NCBI RefSeq assembly: GCF_031157525.1
Contig: NZ_JAVIXR010000002.1
Coordinates: 372,001-436,000, forward strand
Origin: Marinobacter sediminicola
GTDB taxonomy: Bacteria > Pseudomonadota > Gammaproteobacteria > Pseudomonadales > Oleiphilaceae
Direction: 5' to 3'
DNA: 64,000 nucleotides
A program made the position numbers and the translations under genes. How positions within the stretch are numbered: the stretch's first letter is position 1; each line of letters opens with the position of its first letter. Shown here piece after piece: positions 31,154-39,105 of this stretch. The notes under the pieces are model-generated. The model did not search any database. It worked only from the letters and a program-made list of their open reading frames with translations, and was not told the DNA's origin.

Positions 31154-32209
31154 ATGACACTTTTCAAACAGATCAAGGATTTTGACGGATCACGCAGCGC
31201 ATACGGCCAGCAGGCCAGAGTCGAGGACACCCGCGCGGCTGCCGAGGGCTTTCGTAAAACCATGTTGGCGGGACCAAAGGCGCGTTATTTCCGCTCGTTT
31301 GATCTGATCAAAGTGCCTTACCCTGCCCGCTACGGGCTACGGAATGCGTTTTCACGGGAACGCTTTGTAGAGTACGTTCACATACAGAACCGTGTGTTCG
31401 TGGTGCAGTTTGATACCGAGGACGGCGTAAAAACCATGTTGGTGTCGCCATCAGACTATGAGCGCAACGGTGAGACGCCTTTCTTCCGCCGCCTGCAGGA
31501 CAACACCCCGAGCTTTTTCACGAACATGATTGTTGATCGGCAGAGTACGGCGCCGGATATTGTCGCCAGCCTTGGCCTGAAGCCAGAAGACATCGATTAC
31601 ATTACCTACGACCATCTACACACTCAGGATGTGCGCCGCTGGCTCGGCACGGATACGGAGCAGGCGATCTTCCCCAATGCCAAACTACTGGTGCATTGGC
31701 GCGAATGGGAATCTGCTCAGGATCTGAACCCGTATCAAGCGGACTGGTATTGCCCCAGCGGCATTGCCGGAATTGCCGACGACAAGATCATCAAGTTTGA
31801 CGGCTCGATCATGCTGGGTGATGGCGTGGCGCTGGTACACACCCCTGGCCACACTGAAGGCAATCACTCCATCGTGGTACACACAGATGAAGGCCTGTGG
31901 GTGACCAGTGAAAACGGCGTGAGTGTGGATTCATACGCACCCCATCTTTCTGCTGCCAGCGGCGTGGCGGCCTATGCAAAGACCATAGGCACCGAAGTTA
32001 TCATCAACGGCAACACGCTCGAAAACTCAGTTGACCAGTACATTTCCATGGTTCAGGAAAAAACCATTGCCGGGCCATCTCAGCGAGACCCGCGCTTTCC
32101 GAACATATTCCCGTCCTCTGAGATGACTCCGTTCTGGGCATTCCCCGGCACATCGCCAGCGTTTTATGTGGGCGAAGCTCGGCATGGTCAATTGCACGTC
32201 CCCGCTTGA
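31154..32209 (+). CDS. MBL-fold metallo-hydrolase-like protein with altered metal motif
   Basis: The ATG at 31154 has AAGGGG 7 nt upstream; a longer frame adds 14 residues from the SDR tail. The 351 residues carry a metallo-beta-lactamase fold core (ITYDHLHTQDVRRW, then VHTPGHTEGNHSI and VTSENGVSVDS). The usual HxHxDH signature reads H154-L-H156-T-Q158-D159, so the Asp-His pair is replaced by Gln-Asp. The later His233 is kept. The natural substrate is unknown; a hydrolase or lactonase role in the adjacent catabolic cluster is an inference. Confidence 0.8.
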   Translation: MTLFKQIKDFDGSRSAYGQQARVEDTRAAAEGFRKTMLAGPKARYFRSFDLIKVPYPARYGLRNAFSRERFVEYVHIQNRVFVVQFDTEDGVKTMLVSPSDYERNGETPFFRRLQDNTPSFFTNMIVDRQSTAPDIVASLGLKPEDIDYITYDHLHTQDVRRWLGTDTEQAIFPNAKLLVHWREWESAQDLNPYQADWYCPSGIAGIADDKIIKFDGSIMLGDGVALVHTPGHTEGNHSIVVHTDEGLWVTSENGVSVDSYAPHLSAASGVAAYAKTIGTEVIINGNTLENSVDQYISMVQEKTIAGPSQRDPRFPNIFPSSEMTPFWAFPGTSPAFYVGEARHGQLHVPA

Positions 32210-32323
32210 GGCGGGGCAGCCAAACGCGCGCCATCAGGGGCAGAAAGCCCGTGGTCATATTGGTAATAGGAGGGGTTTTATGGCACTGTCCCGCGCCGGA
32301 ATTTATTAAAAAAGGTTTAGTTT

Positions 32324-33883
32324 ATGATTAAGGGTAACGACAAATCAGGCGGAGACTATTCAATAGCTCAGCTTGGCGACCCGGTAGTACTCACGCTCAG
32401 CGTTGGTTTTATTGCGCTGTTTGTTGGCTTTTCTCTGTTCGATCTCAAAGGCGTAGCTGAGCTGATTGGTAACGGTTTTGCCTGGACTGCCAAAGTGTTT
32501 GGCACTTACTTCCAGATGTTGTTGTTGGCCACATTCTTTATCGCTATTGGTCTGGCTTGCACACCGGCGGCGAAAGCTAAAATTGGTAACCTCGACAGGC
32601 CAGAGATGAGCACCTTCCGCTGGCTCTCTATCATTATGTGTACGCTGTTGGCCGGTGGTGGCGTATTTTTTGCGGCTGGCGAGCCCATCTATCACTTTGT
32701 AGTAACACCGCCAGCCTACACGTCAGAGCCGGGCACTGCTGCAGCAGTTTCCAATGCACTGGCTCAGTCCTTTATGCACTGGGGGTTCCTGGCCTGGGCT
32801 GTGCTGGGCACCTTGGCCGCAATCATTCTGGCACACGCACACTATGTACAGGGCAAGCCTCTGCAGCCACGCACACTGCTTTACCCGGTATTCGGTGAGC
32901 GCGTTATGAGCGGCTGGCTGGGCAGTGTTGTGGATGCCTGCTGCGTAATTGCCATTGTGGCCGGCACTGTTGGCCCCATCGGTTTCCTCGCGACCCAGAT
33001 GAGCTTTGGCCTGAGTGAACTGTTTGGCCTGACTGATGGCCTGGTAACACAAATGGCCATCCTGATTGGCTTGGCTATGATCTACGTGACCTCAGCAGCA
33101 ACCGGTGTTCACCGTGGCATTCAGTTTTTGAGCCGCATGAACGTGTTTTTGGCGCTGGCGATCGGAGCGATTATTTTTGTCTTCGGCCCTACCTTATTCC
33201 TTACCAACACCTACTTCCAGAGCATGGGGCAGTACATGTCCTCCTTCATGGCTATGGCAACCATGACGGCGGATACCGCCCCGGGCTGGTGGATGCAGTG
33301 GTGGACCGTGTTCTTCTTCGCATGGTTTATTGGCTATGCACCACTGATGGCCATTTTTGTTGCCCGTATTTCTCGCGGCAGAACTATTCGTGAAATGATT
33401 CTGGCCGTAGCGGTTATGGCTCCAGTTGCCACCACCATCTGGTTTACTCTGTTGGGCGGCTCAGGCATCTATTACCAGATGACCGGCGTGATAGATCTGA
33501 CTGAGGCTCTGAACAGCTTCCGCTTTGATATAGCAACTCTTACGGTTGCCCAGGCTCTGCCAGGCGGCGGCTTTATGGCTCTGGCTATTCTGGTACTGAC
33601 CACGGTGTTTGTTGCCACCACCGGTGACTCCATGAGCTACTCCATTGCCGTTGTGAGTACTGGCCACGATCAGCCGAATACTTTTGTGCGCGCATTCTGG
33701 GGTTTGGCAATGGCAGGCATGGCAGGCATTCTGCTGTACATGGGTGCGGGGCAGATCAGTGTGCTTCAGCAGTTCATTGTGATCACGGCCATTCCGGTAT
33801 CTCTGATCTTGCTGCCTTCTCTGTGGCTCGGCCCCAAGGCTGCTTATGCCATGGCGCGGGAACAGAAGCTGATTCCTGAATAA
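32324..33883 (+). CDS. BCCT family transporter, copy 1
   Basis: This 519-residue inner-membrane protein has about 12 membrane segments. It belongs to the betaine/carnitine/choline transporter family by RISRGRTIREM and the preceding tryptophan-rich segment (W327-T-V-F-F-F-A-W334-F). Compared with BetP-type WTxFYWAWW, two aromatic-box Trp positions are Phe. That suggests a substrate other than plain glycine betaine, or a different binding mode. By eye about nine in ten residues match copy 2 at 37498. It follows the MBL-fold gene on the same strand. Confidence 0.93.
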   Translation: MIKGNDKSGGDYSIAQLGDPVVLTLSVGFIALFVGFSLFDLKGVAELIGNGFAWTAKVFGTYFQMLLLATFFIAIGLACTPAAKAKIGNLDRPEMSTFRWLSIIMCTLLAGGGVFFAAGEPIYHFVVTPPAYTSEPGTAAAVSNALAQSFMHWGFLAWAVLGTLAAIILAHAHYVQGKPLQPRTLLYPVFGERVMSGWLGSVVDACCVIAIVAGTVGPIGFLATQMSFGLSELFGLTDGLVTQMAILIGLAMIYVTSAATGVHRGIQFLSRMNVFLALAIGAIIFVFGPTLFLTNTYFQSMGQYMSSFMAMATMTADTAPGWWMQWWTVFFFAWFIGYAPLMAIFVARISRGRTIREMILAVAVMAPVATTIWFTLLGGSGIYYQMTGVIDLTEALNSFRFDIATLTVAQALPGGGFMALAILVLTTVFVATTGDSMSYSIAVVSTGHDQPNTFVRAFWGLAMAGMAGILLYMGAGQISVLQQFIVITAIPVSLILLPSLWLGPKAAYAMAREQKLIPE

Positions 33884-33935
33884 ACAAATACCAATCAGCA
33901 GTCTCGGGAGCGTCGCTCTCGGGCTGTGAAACATT

Positions 33936-33978
33936 CTTGCTCCTCCCGACAAGCGCTTTGCTTTGCGGGAGGGGCAAG
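33936..33978. repeat. Inverted repeat between BCCT copy 1 and the LysR gene
   Basis: The 13-nt arms 33936-33948 and 33966-33978 are complementary with one difference. They lie between convergent genes. There is no T-run, so this may be a structured 3' end rather than an intrinsic terminator. Confidence 0.5.
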
Positions 33979-33998
33979 CACATCAGCACCCTGCCCCG

Positions 33999-34892
33999 TC
34001 ACACCACGTCATACTGCAACTTCTCCAGAACAAAAGAGTGCATAGCTTGAGCTGCCGGGCTGAGCGTGCGGTTTGCTGCCTGCACCAATCCAATTCTGCG
34101 CACAACATCCGGATCACTTAACGGGATAAAGCACAGGTTAGTGCTGTGTTCCGGGAAGGCTAATCTTGGCAGGGTTGTTATACCCGCACCTGCTTCCAGC
34201 ATGGCAATCAGTGAAATCATATTGGAGATGTAAAAGGCGCTGTTCTCCACCAACTCCGTAGCCTCAGTGCCCATCAATAGCCGGGATGTTCCGTTCCGAA
34301 TCAACTTTTCACCCTGCAAGCTGCGCCAATCCAGCGACGTTGCCGCAGCAAAGGCATGATCCTTACGACACACCACCCCAACCTTGTCCTCAAAGAGGTG
34401 GGTGTATTCCAAATCGTCCGTATTTTGCCAAAGACTGGTTATTCCCAGATCAACCTCACCGTGCGCCACCATCTGGCAAACATAGTGGGCGTTTTCATCA
34501 TGCAAACTGATATTGAGACCGGGAAACTGCTCAATAAACTCCGCCAGGAACGACGGCATAATCCGGCTGGCCACCGAGGGCACGGTGGCAATGTGTATGT
34601 GGCCCTGCTGCCCACCAGCCTGGCTCACCACATCTTTTGCAGTGCGGTCATGCTGGCCTACCAGATCACGGAACCTTGGCAGGCAGTACTCACCAAACGG
34701 CGTTAACTTGTTTTGTGCGCCACGCTCAAACAGGTTCTGCCCAAGGCGGTTTTCCAGTTCACGCACGGCCATAGAGATGGCTGGTTGGGTACGGTGCAAA
34801 CGCCGGGATGCCCCATGAAAACTCCCCTCTTCCACAACCATGATCACATAGCGTAACTGCTGAATTTTCAGCTCTGGCAATATTGCACTCAC
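33999..34892 (-). CDS. LysR family transcriptional regulator
   Basis: This 297-residue LysR-type regulator has an N-terminal winged helix (LRYVIMVVEEGSFHGASRRLHRTQPAISMAVRELENRLGQ) and a C-terminal effector domain from about residue 90. The start is GTG with AAGGAG 10 nt upstream. It is divergent from the aldehyde dehydrogenase gene, the usual arrangement for a LysR activator of the neighbouring operon. Its ribosome binding site lies inside a small inverted repeat. Confidence 0.92.
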   Translation of the reverse strand: MSAILPELKIQQLRYVIMVVEEGSFHGASRRLHRTQPAISMAVRELENRLGQNLFERGAQNKLTPFGEYCLPRFRDLVGQHDRTAKDVVSQAGGQQGHIHIATVPSVASRIMPSFLAEFIEQFPGLNISLHDENAHYVCQMVAHGEVDLGITSLWQNTDDLEYTHLFEDKVGVVCRKDHAFAAATSLDWRSLQGEKLIRNGTSRLLMGTEATELVENSAFYISNMISLIAMLEAGAGITTLPRLAFPEHSTNLCFIPLSDPDVVRRIGLVQAANRTLSPAAQAMHSFVLEKLQYDVV

Positions 34893-34894
34893 CT

Positions 34895-34911
34895 GATAAG
34901 CACTCCTTATC
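34895..34911. promoter_or_regulatory. Inverted repeat covering the LysR ribosome binding site
   Basis: GATAAG (34895-34900) and CTTATC (34906-34911) surround 5 nt. On the minus strand this places the GGAG of the LysR gene at the edge of a small hairpin. Confidence 0.4.
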
Positions 34912-34922
34912 GCTCAATCTTT

Positions 34923-34934
34923 ATAATTGATTAT
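34923..34934. promoter_or_regulatory. Candidate LysR operator in the divergent promoter region
   Basis: ATAATTGATTAT is a perfect 5-2-5 inverted repeat in an AT-rich stretch between the LysR gene and the aldehyde dehydrogenase gene. LysR proteins often bind such AT-rich dyads. The assignment rests on position and symmetry only. Confidence 0.4.
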
Positions 34935-34987
34935 TCTTATTATTACATCTTGACTAGTATGCATGCATCGTAAATAAGGAGGTCGTC

Positions 34988-36427
34988 ATGTCCACTTCGC
35001 ATCCGCTTTATATCAATGGCCAATGGGTAACCGGGGCTAGCAGCATCACCAACACCAGCCCGTCTGATCTCAGCGATGTTATCGGCGAGTATGATCAGGC
35101 TACCAACGAGCAAACCAAAGAGGCCATCAGTGCCGCTCAAAGCGGTTTTGTCCAGTGGAGCCAAAGCGGCCTTGAGCAGCGCTATAACATTTTGATGGCT
35201 ATTGGTAACGAGCTGATTGCCCGTCAGGATGAACTGGGCGAGTTGCTTTCCCGAGAGGAAGGCAAGCCTTTACCAGAAGGCAAAGGCGAGGTTTATCGCT
35301 CTGGCCAGTTTTTCCATTACTACGCTGCCGAAGTGCTGCGCCAGATTGACGAGCGTGCAGATTCTGTTCGCCCTGGCGTGGAAATCGACGTTCGGCGTGA
35401 GCCGCTTGGTGTTGTGGGCATCATCAGCCCATGGAACTTCCCGATGGCAACCGCTGTTTGGAAAATTGCCCCGGCATTGGCCTTTGGCAACGCGGTGGTA
35501 TTCAAGCCCGCCAACCTGGTTCCTGCCAGCGCCTGGGCCCTGACAGAAATTATCAGCAGGCAAAACCTGCCTGCTGGCACCTTTAACCTGGTGATGGGCT
35601 CCGGTGGCGAAACCGGCGAAACACTGATCAACAGCCCGGATGTACAAGCCATTACCTTTACCGGTTCCCTCGAGGTAGGCCGCAGAGTTGCAGCAGCTAC
35701 CGTAGGCAATCTGGTTAAGTGCCAGCTCGAAATGGGCTCAAAGAACGCCCTGATCGTGCTTGATGATGCAGACCTCGACCTTGCAGTAGAAGCCGCATTC
35801 AACGGTGCCTATTCAGGTAGTGGGCAAAAGTGCACCGCATCCTCGCGCTTGATCGTGACAGAAGCTGTTCATGATGAGTTTGTATCAAAACTGAAGGCAC
35901 GGCTTGAGCAGGCCAAGGTCGGTCACGCGCTTGAAGAAGGTGTACAGATTGGCCCCATCGCAGACAAGCGTCAGCTGGAATCCAACATGGCGTGGATTGA
36001 GCGCGCCAAGGCCGACGGCGCAACACTCGCGTTTGGTGGCTCCAGAGTAGACACCAAAACCGATGGCTACTACATGCAGCCTACGCTCTTCACCGACACC
36101 ACTAATGATATGGAAATCAACCGGGATGAGGTATTCGGCCCCATTGCGTGCGTCATCAAGGTACCCGACTACGAAACCGCGCTGTCCACCCTGAACGACA
36201 CCCAATATGGGCTGACAGCCGGCATCATCACCAACTCATTAAAAATTGCTTCAGACTTCAAAGCCCGGGCACAAACCGGCTGCGTGATGGTGAATCTGCC
36301 AACCGCAGGTACGGATTACCACGTTCCGTTTGGAGGCCGCAAAAACTCCAGTTTCGGCCCCCGTGAGCAGGGTCAGTATGCCCGCGAATTCTACACCGTT
36401 GTGAAAACCTGCTACGTGCGGGCCTGA
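34988..36427 (+). CDS. NAD(P)-dependent aldehyde dehydrogenase
   Basis: The 479 residues have the ALDH active site: Asn150 (SPWNFPM), Glu248 (QLEMGSKN, where most family members have ELGGKN) and nucleophile Cys282 (GSGQKCTASSR). Overall similarity is to the 2,5-dioxovalerate/alpha-ketoglutarate semialdehyde dehydrogenase and succinate-semialdehyde-like group, but the substrate is not settled. GGAGG lies 5 nt before the ATG. It leads a six-gene same-strand unit to 42012. Confidence 0.88.
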   Translation: MSTSHPLYINGQWVTGASSITNTSPSDLSDVIGEYDQATNEQTKEAISAAQSGFVQWSQSGLEQRYNILMAIGNELIARQDELGELLSREEGKPLPEGKGEVYRSGQFFHYYAAEVLRQIDERADSVRPGVEIDVRREPLGVVGIISPWNFPMATAVWKIAPALAFGNAVVFKPANLVPASAWALTEIISRQNLPAGTFNLVMGSGGETGETLINSPDVQAITFTGSLEVGRRVAAATVGNLVKCQLEMGSKNALIVLDDADLDLAVEAAFNGAYSGSGQKCTASSRLIVTEAVHDEFVSKLKARLEQAKVGHALEEGVQIGPIADKRQLESNMAWIERAKADGATLAFGGSRVDTKTDGYYMQPTLFTDTTNDMEINRDEVFGPIACVIKVPDYETALSTLNDTQYGLTAGIITNSLKIASDFKARAQTGCVMVNLPTAGTDYHVPFGGRKNSSFGPREQGQYAREFYTVVKTCYVRA

Positions 36428-36443
36428 TAAGAGGATGAACTCC

Positions 36444-37418
36444 ATGCTCACCATTGATGGACTTCAGTACTCCAACTGGTCCCGGGAGATATTCGAGCAG
36501 ATGCGTGCCGGCGGTGTTTCCGCTGTGCATGCCACTCTGGTGTACCACGAAAACACACGGGAAACCCTCTCACGGTTTGGTGACTGGAACCGGCGCTTCG
36601 AACAACACAGCGACCTGATCATGCCGGTCTATGAAGCCGAGGATATCCAGGTAGCACAGGAAGCTGGCCGAATCGGCATCTTTTTTGGCGCCCAGAACTG
36701 CTCGCCCATCGAAGATGACATCGACATGATTGAGGTGATGCGTCGCCTCGGTTTGATGATCATGCAGCTCACCTACAACAACCAGAGCCTGCTGGCCGCT
36801 GGTTGTTATGAGGCTGAAGACAGTGGCGTGAGCCGGTTTGGCCGTCAGGCCATCGCGGAAATGAACCGTGTGGGCATGATCATCGATATGTCCCACAGTT
36901 CGGAAAGATCCACGCTGGATGCCATTGAACTCTCGAGTCGGCCGGTGATTATTTCCCACGCCAACCCGGCATCTTTCCACCCGGCGAAGCGGAATAAATC
37001 TAACGCCGTGCTGAAGGCCATTTCGGAAAGCGGCGGGTTACTTGGTTTCTCCGTGTACCCCTTTCACCTGAAAGACGGTCCGGACTGCACCCTCGAAAGC
37101 TTCTGCAACATGGTGGTCGATACCGCGGATTTGATGGGCATAGACCACATCGGCATTGGCACGGATTTGTGCCAAGGGCAGCCGCAGTCGGTTCTGGACT
37201 GGATGCGGAACGGCCGCTGGTCGAAAGAAATGGACTTTGGTGAAGGCAACAAGAACAACGCTGGATGGCCCAGGCCTCTGTCGTGGTTCAAGGACAACCG
37301 CGACTTCCCTGCCATTATCGAGGGGTTGCGACAAAAAGGATTTAACGAGACAGAGATAGAGAAAATCATGGGTCTTAACTGGCTGAACCAACTGAAAATC
37401 GGTACCAAGCCTTTGTAA
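36444..37418 (+). CDS. Membrane dipeptidase (M19) family protein with incomplete metal site
   Basis: This 324-residue TIM-barrel protein of the renal dipeptidase family resembles Pseudomonas PA5396, found beside dimethylglycine catabolism genes. His151 (DMSHSSERST) and His172 (VIISHANP) are kept. The N-terminal HxD metal pair is missing: TIDGLQYSNW has Leu and Tyr at those positions. I prefer the ATG at 36444 because AGAGG is 9 nt upstream; an ATG at 36435 is possible. It may cleave a non-peptide C-N bond, which is an inference. Confidence 0.82.
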   Translation: MLTIDGLQYSNWSREIFEQMRAGGVSAVHATLVYHENTRETLSRFGDWNRRFEQHSDLIMPVYEAEDIQVAQEAGRIGIFFGAQNCSPIEDDIDMIEVMRRLGLMIMQLTYNNQSLLAAGCYEAEDSGVSRFGRQAIAEMNRVGMIIDMSHSSERSTLDAIELSSRPVIISHANPASFHPAKRNKSNAVLKAISESGGLLGFSVYPFHLKDGPDCTLESFCNMVVDTADLMGIDHIGIGTDLCQGQPQSVLDWMRNGRWSKEMDFGEGNKNNAGWPRPLSWFKDNRDFPAIIEGLRQKGFNETEIEKIMGLNWLNQLKIGTKPL

Positions 37419-37497
37419 TGATCCTGAAATACCAGCATGCACAGATGGCCAAACAGCACAGATAGAGCAAGGTGCAAAAACAACAAAGGTAGGCATC

Positions 37498-39054
37498 ATG
37501 AAAAACAACAACATCAAGGCCGGTGGAGACTACTCCATAGCTCAACTTGGCGACCCCATTGTCCTTACGCTAAGCGTGGGTTTTATCGTTCTGTTTGTCG
37601 GGTTCTCGCTGTTTGATCTCAAAGGCGTGGCCGATCTGATTGGCGGCGGCTTTGCGTGGACTGCCAAAGTGTTTGGCACTTACTTCCAGATGTTACTGCT
37701 GGCAACCTTCTTTATCGCCATGGGCCTGGCTTGCACACCGGCTGCCAGAGCCAAGATCGGCAACCTCGACCGGCCGGAGATGAGCACCTTCCGCTGGCTC
37801 TCGATCATTATGTGCACCTTGCTGGCCGGCGGCGGCGTGTTCTTTGCGGCCGGTGAGCCCATCTATCACTTTGTTGTGACACCTCCTGCGTATACAACAG
37901 AACCTGGTACCGCAGCTGCGGTTTCGAATGCTATGGCTCAGTCCTTTATGCACTGGGGCTTCCTGGCTTGGGCGGTTCTTGGCACCTTATCTGCGATTGT
38001 TCTCGCCCATGCACACTATGTGAAAGGCAAGCCGCTGCAGCCCAGAACCTTGCTGTATCCCGTGTTCGGCGAGCGCATCATGAGCGGCTGGTTGGGCAGT
38101 GTAGTAGATGCCTGCTGTGTAATAGCGGTGGTTGCCGGAACCGTGGGCCCCATCGGCTTTCTAGCCACCCAGATGAGCTTTGGGCTCAGTGAGTTGTTCG
38201 GTCTGACCGACGGCCTCGCCACGCAAATGGCCATTCTTGTCGTTCTCGCAATTATCTACGTGACCTCTGCCGTAACGGGCATTCACCGTGGCATACAGTT
38301 CCTGAGCCGGCTAAACGTGTTCCTGGCGCTGGCTGTTGCCGCCATCATTTTCGTGTTTGGCCCAACGCTGTTCCTCACCAACACCTATTTCCAGAGCATG
38401 GGGCAGTACGTGTCTTCATTCATGGAAATGGCCACCATGACCGCTGAAACGGCGCCCGGCTGGTGGATGCAGTGGTGGACCGTATTCTTCTTTGCCTGGT
38501 TTATTGGTTATGCACCGCTGATGGCCATTTTCGTGGCCCGCATTTCTCGCGGCCGCAGCATTCGCGAAATGATTCTGGCGGTTGCGGTTATGGCGCCTAT
38601 TGCCACCACCATCTGGTTTACCCTGCTGGGTGGCTCAGGCATTTACTACCAGATGACCGGCGTGATCGATCTCACCGACGCGCTGAACAACTTCCGCTTT
38701 GATGTGGCCACTCTCACGGTCGCCCAATCCCTTCCCGGTGGCGCATTCATGGCGCTGGCAATTCTGGTGCTGACCACCATTTTTGTCGCAACCACCGGTG
38801 ACTCCATGAGCTACTCCATTGCCGTAGTAAACTCCGGTCACGATCAGCCAAATACCTTTGTGCGGGCCTTCTGGGGTTTGGCGATGGCAGGCATGGCCGC
38901 CATCCTGCTGTACATGGGCGCCGGGCAGATCAGTGTGCTTCAACAGTTTATTGTGATCACCGCTATTCCGGTGTCGCTGGTACTGCTGCCATCGCTGTGG
39001 CTTGGGCCCAAAGCGGCCTATGCCATGGCACGAGAGCAGAAACTCATATCCTGA
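37498..39054 (+). CDS. BCCT family transporter, copy 2
   Basis: This is a second BCCT carrier of 518 residues, differing from copy 1 (32324) at about 45 positions, mostly conservative swaps, plus a different N-terminus. The same FFFAWF aromatic segment is present. AAAGGTAGG lies before the ATG. Two near-identical transporters in one cluster point to a fairly recent duplication; the separate upstream regions could give different control. Confidence 0.93.
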   Translation: MKNNNIKAGGDYSIAQLGDPIVLTLSVGFIVLFVGFSLFDLKGVADLIGGGFAWTAKVFGTYFQMLLLATFFIAMGLACTPAARAKIGNLDRPEMSTFRWLSIIMCTLLAGGGVFFAAGEPIYHFVVTPPAYTTEPGTAAAVSNAMAQSFMHWGFLAWAVLGTLSAIVLAHAHYVKGKPLQPRTLLYPVFGERIMSGWLGSVVDACCVIAVVAGTVGPIGFLATQMSFGLSELFGLTDGLATQMAILVVLAIIYVTSAVTGIHRGIQFLSRLNVFLALAVAAIIFVFGPTLFLTNTYFQSMGQYVSSFMEMATMTAETAPGWWMQWWTVFFFAWFIGYAPLMAIFVARISRGRSIREMILAVAVMAPIATTIWFTLLGGSGIYYQMTGVIDLTDALNNFRFDVATLTVAQSLPGGAFMALAILVLTTIFVATTGDSMSYSIAVVNSGHDQPNTFVRAFWGLAMAGMAAILLYMGAGQISVLQQFIVITAIPVSLVLLPSLWLGPKAAYAMAREQKLIS

Positions 39055-39105
39055 TAACTTTGAACACTAGCCTGTAGATATGCCTGTAAGGGCAAGGGTG
39101 AGATC

